Shown here: in pieces, positions 1 through 7,422 of the stretch
Position numbering within the stretch: position 1 is the stretch's first letter
Layout: every line of letters begins with the position of its first letter
From: an uncultured Prevotella sp.
GTDB lineage: Bacteria; Bacteroidota; Bacteroidia; Bacteroidales; Bacteroidaceae
Assembly: GCA_945830055.1 (NCBI GenBank)
Contig: CALZXH010000001.1
Span: forward strand, 1 to 64,000
Length of the DNA stretch: 64,000 nucleotides
Direction of reading: 5' to 3'
Notes under the pieces: generated by a model
The model's input: the letters and a program-made list of their open reading frames with translations, nothing else
Database searches by the model: none
Told to the model about the DNA's origin: nothing
Made by a program: the position numbers and the translations under genes

Positions 1-83
1 GTACTACTACTCTGTTATGTAAATCTTTCAAAGAACTCTTTCTCGTTCGCTCACCGGCAATACTTGATTGTCGAAAGCGGATG

Positions 84-114
84 CAAAGGTACGACTATTT
101 TTTGAACTACCAAA
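84..114 (-). promoter_or_regulatory. Consensus promoter facing off the left edge, probable rRNA operon leader
   Basis: On the minus strand TTTG (114-111) is followed after exactly 19 nt by TACCTTTG (91-84), an ideal match to the Bacteroidota TTTG-N19-TAnnTTTG promoter. The transcript would run leftward through bases 80-1, where the minus strand carries GTTCTTTGAAAGA. That resembles a boxA-type antitermination signal in a pre-16S leader, so an rRNA operon just left of the window is inferred, not seen. Confidence 0.7.
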
Positions 115-146
115 CTTTTTCGAAAGAAAAATGATTTTTTTTTTGA

Positions 147-190
147 AAATGTTACTTTGTTACTTTGTTACCCGCCTTTTTCACTATACC
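147..190 (-). repeat. 44-bp interspersed repeat, copy A
   Basis: Minus-strand copy of a unit that starts GGTATA, has an A-rich middle and a GC[AG]GG step, and ends in three 8-bp units of the type GGTAACAA before CATTT. All four copies in the window (147-190, 465-508, 551-594, 657-700) are exactly 44 bp long. Confidence 0.8.
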
Positions 191-256
191 CTACCATGTG
201 CCACCCGCTTTACGACCCTGACCAAACATCCGTCTTCCTCCCTCCATACTGCTCTC

Positions 257-280
257 TTACCTATAGGTAGGATAGCAGAC
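257..280. repeat. Left arm of a 24-bp long-range inverted repeat
   Basis: The sequence beginning TTACCTATAGGTAGGATAGC matches the reverse complement of 715-738 with one mismatch. The two arms lie about 430 bp apart and enclose repeat copies B, C and D. The arm contains the palindrome ACCTATAGGT. Confidence 0.75.
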
Positions 281-380
281 GAGAGGTGTTTACACGGAAC
301 GGACAGCAAACAACTCTTTTCTTCCCTTGTTTTTCCTTCTATTCTTCTTATTCTATTATTATAATATATTTCTTAGGAAG

Positions 381-409
381 GATATATATGCATATATATC
401 GCGTACGCG
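381..409. repeat. Two adjoining perfect palindromes
   Basis: GATATATATGCATATATATC (381-400) is its own reverse complement over 20 bp. It runs directly into CGCGTACGCG (400-409), a second perfect palindrome. The first is pure AT around a GC centre and the second is nearly pure GC. No gene start is nearby, so the role is unknown. Confidence 0.8.
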
Positions 410-464
410 CGAGATATACTCAATTTCAGAGGCAGGGACGGGCTGACCGCTGCTTCTACCCATA

Positions 465-508
465 GGTATATAAAAAAACGCAGGTAACAAGGTAACAAAG
501 TAACATTT
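465..508 (+). repeat. 44-bp interspersed repeat, copy B
   Basis: Plus-strand copy, with the three 8-bp GTAACAA-type units at 483-506. It lies 42 bp before copy C in the same orientation, and both are preceded by a CCCATAGG/CCCATGGG palindrome. Confidence 0.8.
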
Positions 509-550
509 GGGGCTTCGGCCGTCGTCCTGACATAGGCATCCCTACCCATG

Positions 551-594
551 GGTATATTGAAAAAGGCGGGTAACAAGGTAACAAAGTAACATTT
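551..594 (+). repeat. 44-bp interspersed repeat, copy C
   Basis: Plus-strand copy with the same layout as copy B: GGTATA, A-rich spacer, GGCGGG, then GTAACAAGGTAACAAAGTAA and CATTTT. It differs from B mainly in the spacer. Confidence 0.8.
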
Positions 595-656
595 TCAAGC
601 ATGACGGCTGCTGCGTCGGGAAGAAGAAATTTTTTCCACGTGTAGAAAAAAATTCG

Positions 657-700
657 AAATGTTACTTTGTTACCTTGTTACCTGCAAAAAAACATATACC
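657..700 (-). repeat. 44-bp interspersed repeat, copy D
   Basis: Minus-strand copy, followed closely by the right arm of the 24-bp inverted repeat (715-738). Copies A and D therefore face copies B and C, giving the pattern minus, plus, plus, minus. Confidence 0.8.
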
Positions 701-714
701 CCCCTGCCCATGAA

Positions 715-738
715 GTCTGCTATCCTCCCTATAGGTAA
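715..738. repeat. Right arm of a 24-bp long-range inverted repeat
   Basis: The sequence beginning GTCTGCTATCCTCCCTATAG pairs with 257-280 with one mismatch. With copies A and D it suggests that an ancestral segment was duplicated in inverted orientation. Confidence 0.75.
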
Positions 739-857
739 AAGAATCCGGAACAGAGGCTCCCAACATCCTGAACAACCATTGGAGGGATGGAACAAACGTT
801 GTAACTTTGTATCATCTCGTTCGTTCCATCCCTCTCTTGCACAATGTCGGGAAGACA

Positions 858-3800
858 TTACCTGCAAATAAACTTCTTGCCGCCGCGGATATACATGCCG
901 CCCTGTTTCATCACTTCCACCCTGCGTCCTGTCATGTCATATACAGGAGCATCCATATAGGACCGGGAAGGTGCCGTGAGGTCATTGATACCGTCTGACA
1001 CAGCATCCACCCTGACATTCAGATAGTCAATCCTGCAACGCATCTTTCCGTCCACATAGAAGTCAGCACGAATCTCATCGCCCTTCGTCAGCTTGACCTG
1101 CTGCGAGGCATCATGAGTGACCATGGCATACGACTTCTTGTCACCCCGCCACGATTCAACCTGCTGGTTGTTCACAAAGAGGAAGAATCCTGCGGCACCG
1201 GAGGTCTCGTTCCAGTAGGTAAGACTCAGCGTACAGGTGGCATCTGGTCCGTCCCAAATACCGGTAAGCGAACCCGGTCCGGCTTCTCCCACCGTGGCAT
1301 AGTTGCCGGAAGACTGGTACCAGGAACCGTCGGAATACTCCTTATACACGTATGCGCTGCGTGCCAGACTTTCCGCCTCTGTCTTTCCCTCCAGCATCTC
1401 CACTTTCGGCGAGGAGAAACGCCACTCATCACCTTTCACCTCTGTGCCGTCTGAGGTAACGACATCCACACGCCACAGATACTCTGCGCCATAGTTCAGA
1501 TAGCCGGGATTGATATAGGTATCCGTGGTAGTGCCAACCGTCAAGACAGCCTCAGCGCCATCGGGTTCGGAAACATATACCTTGTATTCCTTGGCATCGA
1601 ATGCCGGACGCCATTTCAGCGTCATCGGTCCACATGCCACCTTCTCTCCCACCGCCTCATGCAACTGAGCATTCGTCTCGCCATCAGCAGGATAGGGCTT
1701 GGATGCCGTTTCTGCAGCAGTAGTAAAAGCATACATCGGCGTGAAGCAGGACGAATTGTCCTCAAAAATGGTCTGCACCTTCCAGTAGTAAGTGGTGTCA
1801 GGCAGCAGCGCCACTTTTCCCGGAGCAGCTCCATTGCTCGAAGCCTCGGCATTGTAAGCCAGCGAGGCAGGTGTATGGCCTATCCATACCCTTGTTTCCT
1901 TGACATTCTCCAGCGGTCCCCACAGCAAACGGGCGTCACAAGCCACCTCCGTGGCACCGTTTCCGGGCCACAGGATTGCCTCTTTTTCCAGGCCCTCTTT
2001 CGGACCGGCATATTCAGCTATCAGAGACGGCAGGGTGCCTGCCTCATCGAGCAGATGGCTGTAGGCATAATACCTGCCGGGCACGAATGAGGTGCCTGTG
2101 GGTTGGTTGAGCGCAGACGACCCGATTGATTTTCCGAAATAGCTGCCCGTCTCCCCTATCTCGCCATAAGAGGCATCATGGGAGGTGGCAGAGTACATCT
2201 GGTTGAAAGGCTTGTTGGCATTGGCCGAGAAATAGTTGTTCTCTGACAGCACCTTCGCCTGAGTGTGCGTGCCGATGCAATAGCTGGAAATGTCTTCATA
2301 ATAGTTGTTGAACACATGGCCCAGTCCGTAGCCTACACGCGGATTGCGTTGGGTGGTCCTCACGAATCCGTTATGGTGGTAAGTGAGCCTTATCTTCCCG
2401 TTGTCTTCATAGTGCATGGTGCCGCTGTTGCATACCGATACCTTGTCATGGTCGTGGAACCGGTTCCATGAGGCGGTGAGATAACTGCTGCCAATGGTAA
2501 AGTCGAGCAGTCCGTCCCAGTCTTCCTTCTCATTGTCGTGTTCACTCGACAGGTCACAGTGATCAACCCACACATGGTGAGCATTGCGACAGGCGATGGC
2601 ATCGGGGTCGGCATCAAAGATGGTGAGATTGCGGATGATAATATTTTCTTTGCCGTTGATATCCAGTCCGATACCATACAGTGTAGCGTCTTTTCCGGCA
2701 CCTACAATGGTCTTGTTGGAGCCCACAGAGATGATGTCTTTTTTTCTATCTACTCCCGTACCTTCCAGTTTTCCCTCAAGGATAATCACTCTGGGTTCGT
2801 TGTCACCTACATAGCGTGCGAAATCCGTGCGGTTATCTACTCTTACCACAGTGCCGCCATATCCTCCGGTCACACCGTTGCGCAGGTCGTTGTAGTTGGC
2901 AAAGCCCACCATTCCGCTCCATTCGTGACTGCCCGCAGGCGCTGCAATCACGGTCTGCTCCATCTGCTTGCAAAGGGCATGCACCTCGGCAGCCCCCCAG
3001 AGCCAGCATCCGATACCGAAATCCTCAAAATTGGGAATACTGTTGTAAGTGATCACCCCTCCGTCTTCAGGTTTGGCGCCCGTGCCTTGCATGTAGCCTA
3101 CAAAGCCCGTATCGTCGTGTACGGCATTTCTCATTGCCTGCCATCCTTTCTTTACGGCAGGCAGATAGGTTGCCTCGTCAAGCAATCCGGTGCGGATGCC
3201 CCATGCCATGCCACCCACGAAGAGTGAGGTACCTGTCATTTCAGGACCTTCGCTCCCTGCTTCACCATAGTTGGAGGGGGCGGCAAGACTCACATTCCAC
3301 GAGCCGTCAGCACGCTGGCAGTCGAGCAAGGCACGGCTCATAGCCAGAAAATCCGACACATATTCCGAGCGATGGCTCTCCGTTTCGGGAGTGAACTGCA
3401 ATACCCTCGCCAACGCCATATACACCCATCCATTGCCTCTGCTCCAGTAGCAGTCCTTGTCTGTTTCCGTAAGGTCTTTGTAGGGCGGGTCGTATTGGTA
3501 GTCACGGTACCAGAGTCCCGTCTCCGTATTGAACAGCGGACTGCCTCCTCCCTTTTTGCTGCCGCCATGCTGGTTGCGGGTATAGGTGTATTTGGTGTAC
3601 ATACGCTCCCAGTAGGACTGGTCACCGGTGATGCTGCCCAACCGTGCATAGATGGGCATCGCCATCTGTATGGCGTCAATCCAATACCAGTCTGCCTTGT
3701 CATCGGTAGCCATCAGTTCGTCGATGCGTTGCTGCACATGAGCCAGTCTTTCCGTCTTGGTCTTGTCTATCAGATACATCTCTATATACGACTGTCCGCA

Positions 3801-4139
3801 GCACAGGAAATCGGCATTGTGCAACTGGCTGTCAGAACAGGTCTGCCACTGGTGGAACTCGCCCCAGTCCAGCGAATACTGCAACCAGTCTTCACGCTGC
3901 TTCTCGCGATAGATATTCAGCAACCCCTCGTAGAACACGCCCCGGGTCCATATCCTGCTGTTCCGTTTTTTTCCTCCCACATAACTGTCAGCACCCACAT
4001 CCGGGGTAGAATCCATAAAATACTTTGCCACTTTCTCGGAAGTGTTCATCACCGTATCGGAAGAAAAGGCATCCGACTGGGCATTGGCCATCAAGGACAA
4101 CGAGAGGGAGGCGGCAATACAAAAGGCTGTAGTTTTCAT
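858..4139 (-). CDS. Secreted GH105-PL1 pectinase fusion with T9SS-like tail
   Basis: A 1093-residue multidomain pectin-degrading enzyme. A signal peptide (about 1-21) is followed by a GH105 unsaturated-uronyl hydrolase domain (about 28-393), with WYWIDAIQMA near 150 carrying the likely catalytic Asp and the family motif RGNGW near 235. A PL1 pectate lyase domain follows (about 400-710), with VWVDHCDLS near 526 and QRNPRV near 598, the family's catalytic Arg region. Next come two FN3-like modules, a carbohydrate-binding-like beta domain and a C-terminal VYDMTGRRVEV...GGMYIRGGKK stretch typical of T9SS sorting tails. The lyase would cut homogalacturonan and the GH105 would remove the unsaturated end sugar. 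It is a single gene with a terminator (4163-4187) upstream that isolates it from the BI-1 gene. Domain identity is strong; exact substrate is inferred. Confidence 0.9.
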   Translation of the reverse strand: MKTTAFCIAASLSLSLMANAQSDAFSSDTVMNTSEKVAKYFMDSTPDVGADSYVGGKKRNSRIWTRGVFYEGLLNIYREKQREDWLQYSLDWGEFHQWQTCSDSQLHNADFLCCGQSYIEMYLIDKTKTERLAHVQQRIDELMATDDKADWYWIDAIQMAMPIYARLGSITGDQSYWERMYTKYTYTRNQHGGSKKGGGSPLFNTETGLWYRDYQYDPPYKDLTETDKDCYWSRGNGWVYMALARVLQFTPETESHRSEYVSDFLAMSRALLDCQRADGSWNVSLAAPSNYGEAGSEGPEMTGTSLFVGGMAWGIRTGLLDEATYLPAVKKGWQAMRNAVHDDTGFVGYMQGTGAKPEDGGVITYNSIPNFEDFGIGCWLWGAAEVHALCKQMEQTVIAAPAGSHEWSGMVGFANYNDLRNGVTGGYGGTVVRVDNRTDFARYVGDNEPRVIILEGKLEGTGVDRKKDIISVGSNKTIVGAGKDATLYGIGLDINGKENIIIRNLTIFDADPDAIACRNAHHVWVDHCDLSSEHDNEKEDWDGLLDFTIGSSYLTASWNRFHDHDKVSVCNSGTMHYEDNGKIRLTYHHNGFVRTTQRNPRVGYGLGHVFNNYYEDISSYCIGTHTQAKVLSENNYFSANANKPFNQMYSATSHDASYGEIGETGSYFGKSIGSSALNQPTGTSFVPGRYYAYSHLLDEAGTLPSLIAEYAGPKEGLEKEAILWPGNGATEVACDARLLWGPLENVKETRVWIGHTPASLAYNAEASSNGAAPGKVALLPDTTYYWKVQTIFEDNSSCFTPMYAFTTAAETASKPYPADGETNAQLHEAVGEKVACGPMTLKWRPAFDAKEYKVYVSEPDGAEAVLTVGTTTDTYINPGYLNYGAEYLWRVDVVTSDGTEVKGDEWRFSSPKVEMLEGKTEAESLARSAYVYKEYSDGSWYQSSGNYATVGEAGPGSLTGIWDGPDATCTLSLTYWNETSGAAGFFLFVNNQQVESWRGDKKSYAMVTHDASQQVKLTKGDEIRADFYVDGKMRCRIDYLNVRVDAVSDGINDLTAPSRSYMDAPVYDMTGRRVEVMKQGGMYIRGGKKFICR

Positions 4140-4156
4140 GATGTTTTAGTATTAGA

Positions 4157-4190
4157 TTAAAAAGGGGAAGTCATTTATCCTTCCCCTCCT
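4157..4190 (-). terminator. Rho-independent terminator of the BI-1 gene
   Basis: On the minus strand GGGGAAG, a 9-nt loop and CTTCCCC are followed by TTTTTT. It lies between the stop of the Bax-inhibitor-1 gene and the start of the pectinase. Confidence 0.8.
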
Positions 4191-4284
4191 GTATGATTAA
4201 GGTAAATATTCTAAGGCGTACCCAAGAGGGATATCCCCCCCTTCAGGTTCTGTTTTAGAGCGTTACTGCCCTGTGAGGCAGAGG

Positions 4285-5004
4285 TCAATCCCTGCGACCG
4301 CCAAAGATGCGGAGCAGGAAGATGAACAGGTTGATGAAGTCAAGATAGAGCGACAACGAGCCCAGCAGCGCCAGTTTCTGCATATTCTCGCCTGCATCGG
4401 GAGCCATCATCAGCATTTGCTTGATTTTCTGCGAATCGTATGCTGTAAGTCCTACGAACACGAGCACTCCAACGATGCTGATGAGCAGGTCCATACCTGT
4501 ACTCTTGATCAGGAACACGTTGACCAAAGAGGCGATGATGATGCCAATGATGGCAAACATGAACATCTTGCCCAACGAAGTAAGGTCTTTCTTGGTGGTA
4601 TATCCCACCACAGCCATGGTGGCAAAGGTGCCGGCTGTAATCAGGAATACGGAAGCCACCGAGGTTGCGGTGAAAGCATAAAGAATCACGGAAAGCGTGG
4701 CGCCGTTGACCACAGAATAGAGCAAGAACGCCAAAGTGGCAGTAAAGAGCGACATGCGGTTAATGGCGGCACTCAGTCCCAAGACAAGCAGGAACTCCCC
4801 TATCAGCAAGCCCCAAAAGAGCACACTGTTTGACACGATGGCACTGAACACACCGGGACTATTCAGCACGCCGTATGCAGTGGCAGCGGTAACCACCAGT
4901 GCCAAGGTCATCCATACATACACTTTTCTCATCAATACCGGAAAGGCAGAGGCTGATGCGTATGCCCTGCTTTCCATCACATTCTCCATTTCAAATCTGT
5001 TCAT
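4285..5004 (-). CDS. Bax inhibitor-1 / YccA family membrane protein
   Basis: A 239-residue integral membrane protein of the BI-1 (TMBIM) family, comparable to E. coli YccA/YbhL. After a short polar N-terminus there are about seven hydrophobic segments, with family-like stretches such as LVVTAATAYGV, NRMSLFTATLAF and GLTAYDSQKIKQM near the C-terminus, the usual location of the conserved acidic residue. Relatives act as Ca2+-leak or proton-sensitive channels, or modulate FtsH; the function here is unknown. It is a single gene, with a minus-strand -7 box at 5106-5113 and a terminator downstream. Confidence 0.88.
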   Translation of the reverse strand: MNRFEMENVMESRAYASASAFPVLMRKVYVWMTLALVVTAATAYGVLNSPGVFSAIVSNSVLFWGLLIGEFLLVLGLSAAINRMSLFTATLAFLLYSVVNGATLSVILYAFTATSVASVFLITAGTFATMAVVGYTTKKDLTSLGKMFMFAIIGIIIASLVNVFLIKSTGMDLLISIVGVLVFVGLTAYDSQKIKQMLMMAPDAGENMQKLALLGSLSLYLDFINLFIFLLRIFGGRRD

Positions 5005-5105
5005 TTCTCGAAAAAGGATAAATTATACACTTAAAAACTGTTCTCTTGCCAAGCCATTGCAACTACCGTGCCAAAGGGCATAGGGCGAGAACTCTACAGT
5101 TTTTG

Positions 5106-5113
5106 CAAAGATA
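5106..5113 (-). promoter_or_regulatory. -7 box of the BI-1 gene
   Basis: The minus strand reads TATCTTTG, a TAnnTTTG match about 100 nt upstream of the BI-1 start. No good TTTG at -33 was found, so it is only a half match. Confidence 0.45.
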
Positions 5114-5208
5114 AGGAAAATAACCTGATAAGCCATCACCCGACAGCAACATTTTGCTCATTTATACTTTTTTTCTATCATGAGGGGGATAGAATGGAAA
5201 AAACTTTT

Positions 5209-5216
5209 TATCTTTG
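5209..5216 (+). promoter_or_regulatory. -7 box of the GNAT-SGNH-lut operon
   Basis: TATCTTTG on the plus strand, about 58 nt before the chosen start of the GNAT gene. The longer ORF start at 5214 (TTG) lies inside this box, which argues for the ATG at 5274. Confidence 0.5.
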
Positions 5217-5273
5217 CAAAAGGCATTCAGATTACCCGAATTGCCATTGACAGCCAACTCTACCAACAGAAAA

Positions 5274-5849
5274 ATGCAGACATCCTATACTATAAGACAG
5301 GGGAAAATACAGGATGCCCCGGTCATTACCCAACTGATTATACAAGCGATGACACCCGAATGCTGCCTGTATTTCTGTGGCAGGGAGCACAGCATCGAAG
5401 AGTTTGCCCAGATGATGCAGCAACTGGTGGAACGCACCGATACGCAATACAGCTACCTGAATACGCTTTGCGCCGTGGACAGCCACGACCGGGTAATCGG
5501 CATCAGCGTGAGCTATGACGGGGCTTTGCTGCACTCCCTGCGCCAAAGATTTATCGATGCCGTGAGCATTACCTTCGGCAAGCAACTGGACGGTATGGCT
5601 GACGAGACCTCGGCAGGAGAACTGTATCTCGACTCCCTGGCCGTACATCCCTCGGCACAAGGCAGGGGAATCGCCACCGCTCTGCTGGACGCTACGGCTG
5701 AAAAGGCACGACAGATGGGCGTGGGTCCGTTAGGACTGCTGGTAGATACCGGCAACCCACGGGCTGAGCGACTGTATCTGCGCTGCGGCTTCAGACAGGT
5801 AGGCACCAACCGCTGGGGCGGACACAACATGAAACACTTACAACGATGA
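5274..5849 (+). CDS. GNAT family N-acetyltransferase
   Basis: A 191-residue GNAT-fold acetyltransferase. It opens with YTIRQGKIQDAPVITQLI, typical of the first strand of GNATs, and the acetyl-CoA pyrophosphate loop is clear in LAVHPSAQGRGIATALL (R/Q-x-x-G-x-G/A). A late RAERLYLRCGFR block is also standard. The substrate cannot be told. The start at 5274 (MQTSYTIR) is preferred over TTG 5214, which overlaps the promoter. The stop overlaps the next gene's start in an ATGA, so the two are translationally coupled. Confidence 0.85.
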   Translation: MQTSYTIRQGKIQDAPVITQLIIQAMTPECCLYFCGREHSIEEFAQMMQQLVERTDTQYSYLNTLCAVDSHDRVIGISVSYDGALLHSLRQRFIDAVSITFGKQLDGMADETSAGELYLDSLAVHPSAQGRGIATALLDATAEKARQMGVGPLGLLVDTGNPRAERLYLRCGFRQVGTNRWGGHNMKHLQR

Positions 5850-6655
5850 AAAGACACACCTTACTCTTCATGGCTGCGCTGCTGATTTGCCTGCCAGCCA
5901 TCACACAAACAGTATTCACGCACCCCTGGCAAGGCAAGCGGGTGGCGTACTTCGGAGACTCGATTACGGACCCGCGCAACAAGGCCTCGCAGACAAAATA
6001 CTGGGGATTTCTGCAAAACTGGCTGGGCATCACTCCCTATGTGTATGGCGTCAGCGGAAGACAGTGGAACGATATTCCCCGACAGGCTGACTTGCTGAAG
6101 CAGGAGCATGGCGACGATGTAGATGCCATCCTGATACTGATGGGCACCAACGACTACAACAATGCGGTGCCCCTGGGCAAATGGTTCACGGAGACTGCCG
6201 AAAAAGTGGAATATGGGCACGGCTACGAGAAGCGCATGGAGACCCGCATGAAGCGACAGCCCGAGATGAACGACGCCACCTATCGCGGCCGCATCAACAT
6301 CGCCCTCGACAAGGTGAAACGCATTTATCCCGGCAAACAGATTGTGCTGCTTACCCCCATCCACCGCTCCGGATTCTATGCCAATGCCAAGAACTGGCAG
6401 TGTACCGAGGAATACATGAACCGCTGCGGAGAATACCTGGATGCCTATGTGGAGGCTGTCAAGGAGGCAGGCAACATCTGGGCTGTTCCGGTGATTGACC
6501 TCAACGCCACCTGCGGACTGTATCCCGTGATGGATGAGCACGCATCCTTTTTCAAAGATGCCGATACCGACCGCCTGCACCCCAACGACAAGGGGCATGA
6601 GCGCATGGCAAAGACACTGATGTACCAGCTGCTTACCTTGCCCTGCAATTTCTGA
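5846..6655 (+). CDS. Secreted SGNH/GDSL-type esterase
   Basis: A 269-residue extracytoplasmic SGNH hydrolase with a signal peptide (about 1-21, ending near PAITQ). Block I is FGDSITD (Ser39), block II Gly lies in YGVSGR, block III is MGTNDYNN (Asn102), and block V is DRLHPND (Asp242, His245), so the catalytic set is complete. In Bacteroidales such enzymes often remove acetyl groups from plant or host glycans, which fits the pectinase nearby, but the substrate is not shown. It overlaps the GNAT gene by 4 nt and precedes lutA by 29 nt. Confidence 0.88.
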   Translation: MKRHTLLFMAALLICLPAITQTVFTHPWQGKRVAYFGDSITDPRNKASQTKYWGFLQNWLGITPYVYGVSGRQWNDIPRQADLLKQEHGDDVDAILILMGTNDYNNAVPLGKWFTETAEKVEYGHGYEKRMETRMKRQPEMNDATYRGRINIALDKVKRIYPGKQIVLLTPIHRSGFYANAKNWQCTEEYMNRCGEYLDAYVEAVKEAGNIWAVPVIDLNATCGLYPVMDEHASFFKDADTDRLHPNDKGHERMAKTLMYQLLTLPCNF

Positions 6656-6684
6656 ATTTCACAATCTCACAATACTCCAAAAAA

Positions 6685-7422
6685 ATGAAAATAGGACTAT
6701 TTGTTCCCTGCTACGTGGATGCCATCTATCCTGAAGTGGGGATAGCCACCTACAAACTGCTCACACACCTGGGACTGGAGGTGGAATACCCGATGAACCA
6801 GACCTGCTGCGGACAGCCCATGGCAAACGCCGGTTTTCAAGAGAAAGCTACCAAGATGGCAGCTGACTTTGACGAGCTGTTCAAGCCATTCGATTACGTA
6901 GTGGCGCCATCAGCCAGTTGTGCTGCCTTTGTCAAGTTGCACCACCCCCATCTGCTGCATGGCAAGCAGGAATGTGGCGCTGCGAAAAAGGCGATGGACG
7001 TGGTGGAGTTTCTACACGATGTGCTCAAGGTGACCTCCTTGCCAGGCAAGTTCCCGCATGTGGTCAGCGTACACAACTCCTGTCATGGCGTACGCGAGTT
7101 GGGACTCTCATCGCCCAGCGAGCGCAATATCCCCATGTATTCCAAGATAAAAGACCTGCTGCAACTGGTGGAGGGCATCACCGTCAAGGAGCCGGAACGC
7201 CCCGACGAGTGCTGCGGTTTTGGTGGCATGTTCTCTGTAGAAGAGACCGCTGTTTCGGTACAGATGGGCAAGGACAAACTGAAACGTCACATGGCAACGG
7301 GTGCAGAATACATCACCGGTCCCGACTCTTCCTGTCTGATGCACATGCAGGGTATTGCCAAGCGCGAGCAGATGCCTATACAGTTTATTCACGTAGTACA
7401 GATTCTTTCCGCAGGATTATGA
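6685..7422 (+). CDS. lutA: LutA/YkgE-type Fe-S oxidoreductase subunit
   Basis: A 245-residue member of the LutA/YkgE family, one of three subunits of the LutABC system that oxidises L-lactate to pyruvate. It has two cysteine-rich (CCG) domains: TCCGQPMANAG near residue 40 and ECCGFGGMFSVEE near 174, plus HNSCHGVRELG and GPDSSCLMH, the usual non-cubane cluster ligands. It is cytoplasmic. The stop overlaps lutB's start (ATGA). Gene order A-B-C is the classical one. Confidence 0.92.
   Translation: MKIGLFVPCYVDAIYPEVGIATYKLLTHLGLEVEYPMNQTCCGQPMANAGFQEKATKMAADFDELFKPFDYVVAPSASCAAFVKLHHPHLLHGKQECGAAKKAMDVVEFLHDVLKVTSLPGKFPHVVSVHNSCHGVRELGLSSPSERNIPMYSKIKDLLQLVEGITVKEPERPDECCGFGGMFSVEETAVSVQMGKDKLKRHMATGAEYITGPDSSCLMHMQGIAKREQMPIQFIHVVQILSAGL

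Larger units (their letters stand above)
1..857. other. Gene-free region with promoter, palindromes and interspersed repeats
   Basis: No ORF here looks like a protein; the listed ORFs are low-complexity and share the region with repeats on both strands. It holds a minus-strand promoter at 84-114, four 44-bp repeat copies, a 24-bp inverted pair (257-280 and 715-738), two touching palindromes (381-409) and A/T-rich filler. It separates the 3' end of the pectinase gene from whatever lies left of the window. Confidence 0.75.

Noticed and set aside
6918-7418. In-frame upstream extension of lutB (ORF 6918-8780)
   Set aside because: It lies inside lutA in another frame, is rich in Arg/Gly without family similarity, and the ATG at 7419 overlaps lutA's stop as expected.
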